Below, piece after piece: positions 42,717 through 50,443 of a DNA stretch of 64,000 nucleotides. The notes under the pieces were generated by a model, which ran no database searches, was not told the DNA's origin, and saw only the letters and a list, made by a program, of their open reading frames with translations. The stretch is from Pedobacter sp. Its GTDB lineage: Bacteria > Bacteroidota > Bacteroidia > Sphingobacteriales > Sphingobacteriaceae. How positions within the stretch are numbered: the first letter of the stretch is position 1; every line of letters starts with the position of its first letter. Where the stretch lies: the NCBI RefSeq assembly GCF_031119335.1, contig NZ_JAVHXT010000003.1, positions 1 to 64,000 of the forward strand. The letters run 5' to 3'. A program made the translations under genes and the position numbers.

Positions 42717-43352
42717 TTATTTATTGGGTTGCGGCGTAGTCCTTAAATATGGTTTAATAACCTTGTGACCTTTCGGAAATTTAGCAGGTATGTCTTCAGT
42801 TTTGATGCTGTTAACTACAATTACATCTTCGCCATCTTTCCAATCTGCGGGCGTGGCTACACTGTAATTAGCGGTTAACTGCAACGAATCTATTACTCGT
42901 ATAACTTCGTTAAAGTTTCTGCCCGTAGAAGCTGGATAAGTGATGATCAGCTTCACTTTTTTATCTGGGCCAATCACGAACAACGAACGAACTGTTAAAG
43001 TTTCTGACGCATTCGGATGAATCATGTCATACAAATTAGCTACAGTTTTATCAGAGTCTGCAATAATTGGAAAGTCAACGTTAGTGTTCTGCGTTTCATT
43101 AATGTCTTTAATCCAACCTAAATGCGAATCAACTGGATCTACACTTAGCGCTAGAACTTTTACATTTCTTTGATCAAATTCGCCCTTTAAAGCAGCAGTT
43201 CTGCCTAATTCTGTAGTACAAACTGGTGTATAATCTGCCGGATGCGAAAATAAAACTCCCCAACTATCGCCTAAGTATTCATAAAAGTCTATTTCACCTA
43301 TAGACGTTGTAGCCTTAAAATTCGGAGCTATATCCCCTATTCGTAAACTCAT
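42717..43352 (-). CDS. 1-Cys (Prx6-type) peroxiredoxin
   Basis: 211 aa. Peroxidatic Cys in DYTPVCTTELG; SLFVIGPDKKVKL and the long C-terminal extension (to TPQPNK) are typical of the Prx6 group. No second conserved Cys at the resolving positions. Reduces hydrogen peroxide and organic hydroperoxides. Cytoplasmic, with no signal peptide. Single gene between cspA and a DUF72 gene. Confidence 0.92.
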   Translation of the reverse strand: MSLRIGDIAPNFKATTSIGEIDFYEYLGDSWGVLFSHPADYTPVCTTELGRTAALKGEFDQRNVKVLALSVDPVDSHLGWIKDINETQNTNVDFPIIADSDKTVANLYDMIHPNASETLTVRSLFVIGPDKKVKLIITYPASTGRNFNEVIRVIDSLQLTANYSVATPADWKDGEDVIVVNSIKTEDIPAKFPKGHKVIKPYLRTTPQPNK

Positions 43353-43438
43353 AGTGTTATTTTTAAAATGAAAAATCGTTTAATTATAAATTCAAGTTAC
43401 AAAACCAACGTGATTTTTGCAATGGGTAAACTACGCGA

Positions 43439-44362
43439 TTAGTCGAACAAACCACCTTGCTTTCCCAAAAACTTAATTCTTGGCAGCTTGCTCCCTAACT
43501 TTTGGTTGAACTGTTCAATCGTATAATCCGCAATTAGAGGTGTATCGCTTTCATCATGCTGATGCAAAAAGAAGTAAATCTCTTCCAACCCTTTGTCTAT
43601 CCAATCTGCTAATCTTTCTACCCAATCATCTACCCTTTTCATATCAGAGCTTTCTAAAAACTTACCTCCGTTTCCAACAAAGCGTATAAAAGCTTTTGGT
43701 GTCGGTAACTCCATGTGTAAACAATCTCGCCTACCACTTGCATCAGTTATTGCGGCTCCTACCTTTAAATCTGCCAACATCGAAAACAAAGCTTTTCTAT
43801 CATCAGCGTTAGCAAACCATTCTTCATGGCGTACTTCTAAAAACAAATTAAAATCACGAGGTAAGGATTCCAAATAACTTTCTAAAACGGGTAAGTTTTT
43901 TGGACCGAAATTATCTCCCAACTGCAAAAAACATGGACCGAGTTTATCGCCAAATGCGCTAATTGCTTTTAAATACAAGTCAGTTTCTGCCTGTGCATTA
44001 TTGAGACGTTTTATATGTGTAATCCCTCTAGAAAACTTCGGACAAAACAAAAAATCTGCTCGCTTGTCCGCCATTTCTTTCCATTTCAATATCTGCTCTT
44101 CTTTCGGAATACCATAGAAAACTGCGTTCAGCTCAATAGAATTGAAATGATTTACATATTCGCCCAAGAAATCCTTTTCTTTGGTTTTAGGCGGATAAAT
44201 TAGGTTTAGCCATTCCTTTCTGCCCCATTTAGCACAGCCTACAAAAAACTTTGGGTCTTTCGCAGCCTTACCTTTCAGCGTACGCTTTGTTTGTTCGCCA
44301 TCTAGTGGTAGGCTAAAATCGATCTGCTCTATTTCGTTGGGTTCAACTCTTCCAAATTCCAT
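43439..44362 (-). CDS. DUF72 family protein
   Basis: 307 aa. TIM-barrel-like DUF72 hallmarks: FFVGCAKWGRKEWLNLIYPP, HFNSIELNAVFYGIP, FCPKFSRGITH, LGPCFLQLGDNFGP and LFLEVRHEEWF. The function is unknown; some members are proposed metal-dependent nucleases or sugar-phosphate enzymes, without firm evidence. A short acidic N-terminal tail precedes the domain. A CACAGATGCACAGAT inverted repeat lies 20 bp upstream of its start. Confidence 0.9.
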   Translation of the reverse strand: MEFGRVEPNEIEQIDFSLPLDGEQTKRTLKGKAAKDPKFFVGCAKWGRKEWLNLIYPPKTKEKDFLGEYVNHFNSIELNAVFYGIPKEEQILKWKEMADKRADFLFCPKFSRGITHIKRLNNAQAETDLYLKAISAFGDKLGPCFLQLGDNFGPKNLPVLESYLESLPRDFNLFLEVRHEEWFANADDRKALFSMLADLKVGAAITDASGRRDCLHMELPTPKAFIRFVGNGGKFLESSDMKRVDDWVERLADWIDKGLEEIYFFLHQHDESDTPLIADYTIEQFNQKLGSKLPRIKFLGKQGGLFD

Positions 44363-44382
44363 GCTTTAAATATAGTTAGTTA

Positions 44383-44447
44383 GCCACAGATGCACAGATA
44401 TTATTTCATCATTATATATTACAAAGTAATATCTGTGCATCTGTGGC
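44383..44447. repeat. inverted repeat, CACAGATGCACAGAT family (copy 3)
   Basis: Perfect 21-bp arms (GCCACAGATGCACAGATATT plus A, and complement) around a 23-bp AT-rich loop. Confidence 0.85.
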
Positions 44448-44460
44448 ATAATAAAAAGTA

Positions 44461-44493
44461 AAAACCCCGAATACAATTAAATGTTTCGGGGTT
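44461..44493 (-). terminator. intrinsic terminator of sigma/protease operon
   Basis: On the minus strand AACCCCGAA ... TTCGGGGTT, then TTTACTTTTT, about 20 bp past the protease stop. Confidence 0.85.
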
Positions 44494-44514
44494 CATCCTT
44501 AATTATAAAATAAC

Positions 44515-45618
44515 TTAGTTGTTATTGTAAACTTTAATCATGAAAACATAATCTTGCAGTTTTTCAAACTGTCTGTCACGCTTCAAACCTTTCAATGCGC
44601 TCTTTTTACCGTAAGACACTCGTCTGCTTAATGAATCTTGCGGAATAGCATTTAAAGCTTCCATGATATATTTAGACTTCACTGCAAAAGTAGCACCATC
44701 TGTTTTGTTTTCTTTACCATTAATGATACCTACAACATTACCATTATTATCTAACAACGGACCACCACTATTACCTGGATTTACAGGGATAGCCACCTGA
44801 TAGGCCAAAGTATCGCCGTTGATACCATTTTTAGCACTTACATAACCGTCGCCTAATACAATTTCATCTTTAGGGAAACCTAAGGTGAATACTGTTTCAC
44901 CAACGCCAGAAGCACCTTTTTTAATAGTGTAAGGTAAAGTAGGTAAATTATCGAAAGATTTATCGTTAATTTTTAAGATCGCAATATCATTTACTGGGTC
45001 AGTATAAATAGACTGTACTTTGTACGAACCTTTGCTATTTTGTACATGAACAGAATCCGCTCCGCGAACAACATGGTAGTTAGTCACAATATAACCGTTA
45101 CCAGAAATAGCGAAACCAGAACCACCAAATCGAGGTCTGCTTCCAGTGTTGTTGTTTCTATTGTCGGTTTTGATAGATTTAATATCTCTAATTAAACCAC
45201 TTTGAGAACGCTTAATCTGTGCCATATCTTGGCTCATTGCCTGGAAAGTACCAGCCTGTTTATTGTTATTTTGTATAGAATACAAAGAAACCATTGCCAG
45301 CAAAATAAATGAAGCAGCAATAGCCACAGCAGATTTACTACCTCTCCACAACCTCACCAATTTAGACGGATGAGGTTTCAACTCTTCGGTCAACGACACT
45401 ACATCGATATGAGCATGTGCAGCATCCATTTGTTCTTTTAGCTTAACAATGTGTGCATACTGCGCCATCGACTCTAAAAAAACCTTATGAGCCACCACCT
45501 TATGGTCTACCATCGGATCGTTGTTTCGCAATTGCTCAAAAGCAACACGCTCCTCATGTGTTAATTTACCATTTAGGTAATCTTCAATAATAGCCTCTAA
45601 TTCTAAATCTTGTCTCAT
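44515..45618 (-). CDS. membrane-anchored S1C protease with anti-sigma-like N-terminus
   Basis: 367 aa. The cytoplasmic N-terminus (1-93: LEAIIEDYLNGKLTHEERVA) has the helical pattern of Bacteroidota anti-sigma factors. One membrane helix (about 96-113) follows, then a short Gln/Asn-rich stalk, then a trypsin-like DegP-type domain with triad H182 (NYHVVRG), D211 (NDIAIL) and S284 (PGNSGGPLL). No PDZ domain follows. It starts 2 bp after the ECF sigma gene. I infer that the sigma factor is held at the membrane and that the periplasmic protease domain senses or processes a signal. Confidence 0.85.
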   Translation of the reverse strand: MRQDLELEAIIEDYLNGKLTHEERVAFEQLRNNDPMVDHKVVAHKVFLESMAQYAHIVKLKEQMDAAHAHIDVVSLTEELKPHPSKLVRLWRGSKSAVAIAASFILLAMVSLYSIQNNNKQAGTFQAMSQDMAQIKRSQSGLIRDIKSIKTDNRNNNTGSRPRFGGSGFAISGNGYIVTNYHVVRGADSVHVQNSKGSYKVQSIYTDPVNDIAILKINDKSFDNLPTLPYTIKKGASGVGETVFTLGFPKDEIVLGDGYVSAKNGINGDTLAYQVAIPVNPGNSGGPLLDNNGNVVGIINGKENKTDGATFAVKSKYIMEALNAIPQDSLSRRVSYGKKSALKGLKRDRQFEKLQDYVFMIKVYNNN

Positions 45619-45620
45619 CT

Positions 45621-46187
45621 CTATGATTGAAAAAATAATTTCTTTAATCGCTGTAAGCACTTATACTTCTGCGTTTTGGCATTATCCGCATTGGTATAGC
45701 CAAACTTTTCGCAAATCTCCTGCATCGATTGGTTGTTAATGTAAAAATCTTCGATAATTGTTTTGCAAGGTTCGCCCAAGCTCTCCAATGCCACTTTCAT
45801 CTTATCAAACTGCATGTCCTTTTGTTCATGCTGTTCCATATCTTCCTCTACAATCAACACATCCTCAAAATCAGATATATTGCTGGTTTTCTTGCTATGC
45901 TGTGCCAGTTTCTTCAACCAAATCCTCCTACTTACAGAATAGATATAAGTCTTTAATTTACTGCTCAACTCAAAATCACCACTTTTTATCTTATTATAAA
46001 GAACAATAATGGCCTCCTGATAAACATCCTTTGCATCATCTTCATCGCCATTGTTATTTAAAATAAACTGTAGCACCATCGGAAAATACGATACATACAA
46101 TTTATTTAATGCCTCTACCGAGTTATTGAGTATGCCTAAAACAACCTCTCTATCTGTTGGTAACGAACTGCTTAACTTTATACTCAC
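45621..46187 (-). CDS. ECF-type RNA polymerase sigma factor
   Basis: 188 aa. Region 2 (about 25-95: VSYFPMVLQFILNN, DEDDAKDVYQEAIIVLYNKI, LKTYIYSVSRRIWLKKL) and region 4 (about 130-185: LGEPCKTIIEDFYINNQSMQEICEKFGY). Recruits RNA polymerase to alternative promoters. The start is GTG, immediately preceded by an in-frame stop. Forms a two-gene operon with the anti-sigma-like protease. Target promoters are unknown; no obvious autoregulatory site was recognised. Confidence 0.93.
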   Translation of the reverse strand: MSIKLSSSLPTDREVVLGILNNSVEALNKLYVSYFPMVLQFILNNNGDEDDAKDVYQEAIIVLYNKIKSGDFELSSKLKTYIYSVSRRIWLKKLAQHSKKTSNISDFEDVLIVEEDMEQHEQKDMQFDKMKVALESLGEPCKTIIEDFYINNQSMQEICEKFGYTNADNAKTQKYKCLQRLKKLFFQS

Positions 46188-46274
46188 TTATTAATACAAT
46201 TAAATTCAAATGGTAACCCAATAATAATCAAAAAAAATAACCGACTTAAATTTTCAGTCCGAAATCTATATTTT

Positions 46275-46460
46275 GAAAAGCAAATGTACTACTACTTATT
46301 TTGTGTAGCCCCGCTTTCCGCTTAATCTTTTTGTTTGGCTTACCCGTCATTCCAAGTAAATAGTAAGCTATTTTTATCTACTATAACTAACAGATCCTTC
46401 ACTAGCGTTCAGGATGACAGCACGTAAAAAACAAAAAGTATTACACGTCAATCGGGTTTA
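46275..46460. repeat. modular palindromic element C
   Basis: Left end GAAAAGCAA ... TAGCCCCGCTTTCCG; right end CAATCGGGTTTA. Instead of the 85-bp module the interior (about 46345-46419) is a different palindrome with ends CGTCATTCC and GGATGAC. It occupies most of the gap 46188-46616. Confidence 0.8.
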
Positions 46461-46575
46461 TGATACAAAAGCCTATACAAAACACTTAATTTAATACCCA
46501 AAGCGCAAATAAGTAACCTAAAATGCCGCCATAAAAAATATTTTATTTTTTTTCTAAAACATTAGGTTACCTTTT

Positions 46576-46583
46576 TACCTTTG
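46576..46583 (+). promoter_or_regulatory. promoter -7 box of lipoprotein 1
   Basis: TACCTTTG within AGGTTACCTTTTTACCTTTG; 33 bp before the ATG. The next lipoprotein has a partly matching GGTTACCTTTTTA ... CGGCATTAAG segment upstream. Confidence 0.5.
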
Positions 46584-46616
46584 CGGCATTAAGAGTAAAA
46601 TTAATAATTTAAAAAC

Positions 46617-46817
46617 ATGAAAAACTTATTCAAATTCGGCTTCTTAGCTTTAGCTTTATCTTTAACTGTAGTTGCTTGTTCATCAGAAAAAGCTGCTGAA
46701 GGTACTGATACAACTGCTGTTGATACTACTGTAGTAGATACTACTGTTGTTGACACTACTGTAGCTGTTGATACTACTGGTGCTGCTGCTCCAGCTGCTG
46801 CAACTCCTGCTAACTAG
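46617..46817 (+). CDS. small lipoprotein 1 with VDTT repeats
   Basis: 66 aa. Signal peptide with lipobox VVAC (Cys at position 21), then SSEKAAEGTDTTA, then tandem VDTTV units (about 35-53), ending in an Ala/Pro/Thr tail. No fold is predicted beyond an acidic, Thr-rich disordered chain. The first 23 residues are identical to those of the gene at 47013. Each gene has its own terminator, so the two are independent transcripts. The function is unknown. Confidence 0.8.
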   Translation: MKNLFKFGFLALALSLTVVACSSEKAAEGTDTTAVDTTVVDTTVVDTTVAVDTTGAAAPAAATPAN

Positions 46818-46838
46818 TCAATAGTTGAAATTATTTAT

Positions 46839-46870
46839 AAAAGTCTCGGCCTTTGTCGGGACTTTTTTGT
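46839..46870 (+). terminator. intrinsic terminator of lipoprotein 1
   Basis: AAAAGTCTCGG ... CGGGACTTTTTT stem-loop with one mismatch and a T run. Confidence 0.85.
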
Positions 46871-47012
46871 TTTAAAAAAACAAAAATTACATACTAACAA
46901 TCAACAACTTACATTATAATATAAAAATAATTTATATTTTTTGGGTTACCTTTTTAAGATACCGGCATTAAGTTGTAATTAATTAATTAAAAAAGTTTAA
47001 ACGAAAATTAAA

Positions 47013-47207
47013 ATGAAAAACTTATTCAAATTTGGCTTCTTAGCATTAGCTTTATCTTTAACTGTAGTTGCTTGTTCTTCTGAGAACAAAGGCGAAGGTA
47101 CTGACACTGTAGGTTCTGATACTACTATCACTGCTGATACTACTGTAACTGATACAGTTGTTACTACTGATACTACTGTTGTTGATACAACTAAAGCTGC
47201 TCACTAG
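47013..47207 (+). CDS. small lipoprotein 2 with DTT repeats
   Basis: 64 aa paralogue of the gene at 46617: same signal peptide and lipobox (Cys 21), then SSENKGEGTDTVGSD, then DTT units with varied spacing (SDTTITADTTVTDTVV), ending TKAAH. The codons of the repeats are also alike (gatactact), so replication slippage may alter the unit number. Upstream sequence shares GGTTACCTTTTTA and CGGCATTAAG with the first copy, indicating duplication of the whole unit. Confidence 0.8.
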   Translation: MKNLFKFGFLALALSLTVVACSSENKGEGTDTVGSDTTITADTTVTDTVVTTDTTVVDTTKAAH

Positions 47208-47228
47208 TCAAATAGTAAAAAGCATAAG

Positions 47229-47258
47229 AAAGGCCCCGATTATATCGGGGCTTTTTTC
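47229..47258 (+). terminator. intrinsic terminator of lipoprotein 2
   Basis: GCCCCGATTATATCGGGGC followed by six T. Confidence 0.92.
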
Positions 47259-47304
47259 GTTTACGGCATTTTCCTTTTTAGCTATGTTAATAGCCAACAA
47301 ATGT

Positions 47305-47312
47305 TAACTTTG
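47305..47312 (+). promoter_or_regulatory. promoter -7 box of purB
   Basis: TAACTTTG, matching TAnnTTTG, 26 bp before the ATG. Confidence 0.5.
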
Positions 47313-47338
47313 CACATCTTTATAAAAATCAATAAAAC

Positions 47339-48685
47339 ATGACTTTATCTTCTCTACAAGCTATTTCTCCAATTGATGGTCGTTACAGAAAAACCACCGC
47401 AAAACTTGCAGCATATTTTTCTGAATACGCATTAATCAAGTACAGAGTACTAGTAGAGGTAGAATATTTTATTGCATTAGTTGAAGCAAACATTCCTGGA
47501 ACCGAAAGTTTCGATAAAAACTTGTTCCCTCAGTTGAGGAATATTTATCAATCATTTGACGAAAAAGATGCGCAAAGCGTTAAAGATACCGAAAGTGTAA
47601 CCAACCATGATGTTAAGGCCGTAGAGTATTTCATTAAAGCAAAATTTGATGATTTAGGTTTGCAGGCTTATAAAGAATTCATCCATTTTGGCTTAACTTC
47701 TCAAGATATCAACAACACTGCAATTCCTTATACGTTTAAACTTGCGCTTACAGAAAGCTATTATCCAGCAATAGAGCAGTTAATCCAAAAGTTAAGTGAC
47801 CTAGCAAACGAATGGAGCAATGTGCCACTTTTAGCTTTCACACATGGTCAGCCTGCCTCTCCTACTAAATTAGGTAAAGAGTTTATGGTTTTTGTAGAGC
47901 GCTTAAAAGTACAGTTAGCTAATCTGACACAAATTCCAAATGGTGCAAAGTTTGGTGGTGCAACAGGGAATTTCAATGCACATCATATTGCCTATCCACA
48001 AATTAACTGGGTTAAATTTTCTAATGATTTTGTAAACGATACCTTAGGTTTAAGCAGAGCGCAACACACTACACAAATTGAGCACTACGATCAGTTTGCA
48101 GCACAGTGCGATGCCCTAAAACGCATCAACAATATCATTATCGATTTAGATCGCGACATTTGGACCTATATTTCTAAAAATTACTTTAAGCAGAAAATTA
48201 AGGAAGGCGAAGTTGGCTCATCGGCTATGCCGCACAAGGTAAACCCTATTGATTTTGAAAATGCAGAAGGAAATGCTGGTATTGCCAATGCCTTATTCGA
48301 GTTTTTAGCGGCGAAACTTCCTATTTCTCGTTTACAAAGAGATTTAACAGATTCTACAGTGCTTAGAAACATTGGCGTACCAATGGCACATACTTTAATT
48401 GCCATCAATTCTACGTTGAGGGGCTTAGGTAAAATTATCCTTAACCAACAAGCAATTGATGCAGATTTAGATGAAAACTGGGCAGTTGTAGCAGAGGCAA
48501 TTCAAACCGTTTTGCGTAGAGAAGCTTATCCAAATCCGTACGAGGCACTGAAAGCGTTAACAAGAACCAACCAAAAAATTACTGCAGACACTATTGCTGT
48601 TTTTATTGATGAACTGGATGTGAACGACGATATAAAAACTGAATTGAAGAAAATTACACCTTTCAATTATACAGGGATTTTTTAA
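47339..48685 (+). CDS. purB: adenylosuccinate lyase
   Basis: 448 aa. Fumarase/aspartase-superfamily lyase of the long PurB type; cleaves SAICAR and adenylosuccinate with release of fumarate in purine synthesis. Visible: ISPIDGRYR, TNHDVKAVEYFIK, FGLTSQDINNTA, THGQPASPT and the signature GSSAMPHKVNPIDFENAEGN with the catalytic Ser loop. Full length. Not linked to purEK here; it has its own promoter and stands as a single gene. Confidence 0.97.
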   Translation: MTLSSLQAISPIDGRYRKTTAKLAAYFSEYALIKYRVLVEVEYFIALVEANIPGTESFDKNLFPQLRNIYQSFDEKDAQSVKDTESVTNHDVKAVEYFIKAKFDDLGLQAYKEFIHFGLTSQDINNTAIPYTFKLALTESYYPAIEQLIQKLSDLANEWSNVPLLAFTHGQPASPTKLGKEFMVFVERLKVQLANLTQIPNGAKFGGATGNFNAHHIAYPQINWVKFSNDFVNDTLGLSRAQHTTQIEHYDQFAAQCDALKRINNIIIDLDRDIWTYISKNYFKQKIKEGEVGSSAMPHKVNPIDFENAEGNAGIANALFEFLAAKLPISRLQRDLTDSTVLRNIGVPMAHTLIAINSTLRGLGKIILNQQAIDADLDENWAVVAEAIQTVLRREAYPNPYEALKALTRTNQKITADTIAVFIDELDVNDDIKTELKKITPFNYTGIF

Positions 48686-48812
48686 AATTTGGAATGAGTA
48701 AATTTGGAATGATTGAATATTAGCATTAACAATTCTGCCCTTCATTCATTTTATCATTCAACATTCTATCTTATTTGACCTAAAATAGACAACAATTGGT
48801 TTTGCAATTGCC

Positions 48813-48820
48813 TATTTTTG
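48813..48820 (+). promoter_or_regulatory. promoter -7 box of NifU-like gene
   Basis: TATTTTTG, 21 bp before the ATG at 48842. Confidence 0.5.
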
Positions 48821-48841
48821 TATCATCAAATTCTATTAGAC

Positions 48842-49390
48842 ATGACCATTAACGTATATACAGAGCAAACTCCTAATCCAGCTACCATGAAATTTATGGT
48901 AAACAAGCTGTTAATTAACGGTAGTGAAGATTTTGCTACCAAAGAAAGTGCAGAAAGCTCTCCATTCGCAAAAGAACTATTTAAATTCAACTTTGTAAAT
49001 GGTGTATTTTTCGCTAGCAACTTCGTTACTATTACTAAAACTGAGGATGCAGAGTGGAGTGATATTGAAGCAATCTTAAAGGAGTTCGTAAAAGGTGCGG
49101 TTGAAGCTGAACTTAAAATTAAGGACGCTGCAGAAGAAGCTCCAAATTTTGAGGGATCTGAAACTGAAATCAAAATACAGCAAATTTTACACGACTATGT
49201 ACGCCCAGCTGTTGAGCAAGATGGTGGTGCTATTACTTACAAATCTTTTGAAGAAGGTGTAGTTACGGTAGAACTTAGAGGTTCTTGCAGTGGTTGCCCA
49301 TCAAGTACAATTACGTTAAAATCTGGTATCCAAAACTTATTGCAACGTATGGTGCCAGAAGTTAAAGATGTAGTTTCTGAAGCACTTTAA
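48842..49390 (+). CDS. NifU-type Fe-S scaffold (Nfu_N + NifU C-terminal domain)
   Basis: 182 aa from MTINVYTEQTPNPATMKF. The N-terminal Nfu_N domain (1-90: TPNPATMKFMVN, SSPFAKELFKFNFVNGVFF) is joined by a short acidic linker to the NifU-like domain (105-180) with the cluster-binding CxxC in GSCSGCPSSTITLKSGI. Delivers 4Fe-4S clusters to apoproteins. Same architecture as mitochondrial NFU1. An in-frame ATG 8 codons upstream overlaps the -7 box and is less likely. Ends at a clear terminator. Confidence 0.94.
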   Translation: MTINVYTEQTPNPATMKFMVNKLLINGSEDFATKESAESSPFAKELFKFNFVNGVFFASNFVTITKTEDAEWSDIEAILKEFVKGAVEAELKIKDAAEEAPNFEGSETEIKIQQILHDYVRPAVEQDGGAITYKSFEEGVVTVELRGSCSGCPSSTITLKSGIQNLLQRMVPEVKDVVSEAL

Positions 49391-49410
49391 AAATTACATA
49401 CTAATCATAA

Positions 49411-49446
49411 AAAAAATCCGTAGCCAAATACTACGGATTTTTTTTA
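49411..49446 (+). terminator. intrinsic terminator after NifU gene
   Basis: AAATCCGTAG ... CTACGGATTT stem with A- and T-rich flanks; also serves the convergent gene at 49471. Confidence 0.9.
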
Positions 49447-49470
49447 TTTCGAATAATGCGAAGCCACGTG

Positions 49471-49824
49471 CTAGTTACCTGCTTTAGCTTCTTCTTTTAG
49501 TTTTACATTAATTTCTTCTACTTTTTTACGTTGCTCCTCTGTCAAAAGTGCATTCATCGCGTCGTTTCTATCTTTAACAACAGCTTTAACGGCAGTTTTC
49601 TTTGCTTTTTCATCTAAAGTTGCATCCGCTTCAATTTTGGTCCTCTTCTCGCCAGCTTCCTTTTTAATCGCTGCAATCTTTTTAATCTGGTCTGCATCAC
49701 ATCCTATTTCTGTAAGTGCCGCTTTATTCCAAGCAAAAGAAGTAGGCTTTTTAGGAGCATCTTGTGCGTTCGCAAACACCACCGTAAAGCACGCTATAAA
49801 TAGCGTAAATAATAACTTTTTCAT
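49471..49824 (-). CDS. small secreted helical protein, Spy/LTxxQ-like
   Basis: 117 aa. Signal peptide 1-20 (ending FANA|QDAP). The rest is charged and helical, Lys/Glu/Ala rich; the segment NALLTEEQRKKVEEINVKL resembles the LTxxQ motif of Spy/CpxP-type periplasmic proteins, and IGCDADQIKKIAAIKKEA forms a similar earlier helix. A periplasmic chaperone-like or metal-stress role is possible but unproven. Monocistronic. Confidence 0.6.
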   Translation of the reverse strand: MKKLLFTLFIACFTVVFANAQDAPKKPTSFAWNKAALTEIGCDADQIKKIAAIKKEAGEKRTKIEADATLDEKAKKTAVKAVVKDRNDAMNALLTEEQRKKVEEINVKLKEEAKAGN

Positions 49825-49966
49825 TTCTGTTTATATTTAGAATAATAAATCTAAACATTTCCGTCAACATTTTCTATAGGCTCAAAATTATTTTCAAAAT
49901 AAATACTACTAAATTAGTAGACTTTATTATATTTGTATCAATGTTCATACAATTTATATTTGGTTG

Positions 49967-49999
49967 AAAAAACAGCAGCTTGGATGAGCTGCTGTTTTT
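49967..49999. terminator. hairpin with T-tracts on both strands
   Basis: AAAACAGCAGCT-TGGATG-AGCTGCTGTTTTT. Preceded on the plus strand by two TATATTTG boxes (49928-49935 and 49955-49962). It could end DUF3037 transcription or a very short plus-strand RNA. No gene is supported at 49825-50059. Confidence 0.6.
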
Positions 50000-50008
50000 C
50001 GTTATAAT

Positions 50009-50040
50009 AAAAAAGGCCATCTATGTTCAGACAGCCTCTT
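50009..50040 (-). terminator. probable terminator after DUF3037 gene
   Basis: On the minus strand AGGCTGTCT ... AGATGGCCT then TTTTTTATT, about 20 bp past the stop. Confidence 0.65.
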
Positions 50041-50059
50041 AAAATCAAGTTTAATTGCT

Positions 50060-50443
50060 TTATAAAACCAATTCCTGCATTAGTTTATCGAAAGTTTCAT
50101 CAGCATCTATACAAAAACCTGGATGTACTTTTGAACATTGTACCACTGTGCTTCTGGTTGCTGTCAACCATCTAAATCTACTTGCTAGATCTAGCTGTCC
50201 AATCGGTCCGGCAGACTTCCCTCCTTTGCAGATATTCACAATAGCGTTCAAGTTATCTTCTATTACCGAAACTTCCAATTCGCAGCATAATGCCTCTAAT
50301 TTAGTTGGCACGACTTTAAATGCTGCGTTTAGATACTTCAGTTTATTGCAGTACATAATGATACCCACGTTAATGAATTCTTCGCGTTCTACCCTAGGCA
50401 TTACCCGAATTACGGCATACTCAAATAAGTGTCTGTCTTGCAT
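50060..50443 (-). CDS. DUF3037 family protein
   Basis: 127 aa. Family features: FEYAVIRVMPRVEREEFINVGIIMYC near the start and DLASRFRWLTATRSTVVQCSKVHPGF near the end. Function unknown. Its start overlaps the end of the HipA-like kinase gene by 23 bp, so the two are translationally coupled. The family is usually seen beside such a kinase, which makes it a candidate partner or regulator. No nuclease motif is visible. Cytoplasmic. Confidence 0.9.
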   Translation of the reverse strand: MQDRHLFEYAVIRVMPRVEREEFINVGIIMYCNKLKYLNAAFKVVPTKLEALCCELEVSVIEDNLNAIVNICKGGKSAGPIGQLDLASRFRWLTATRSTVVQCSKVHPGFCIDADETFDKLMQELVL

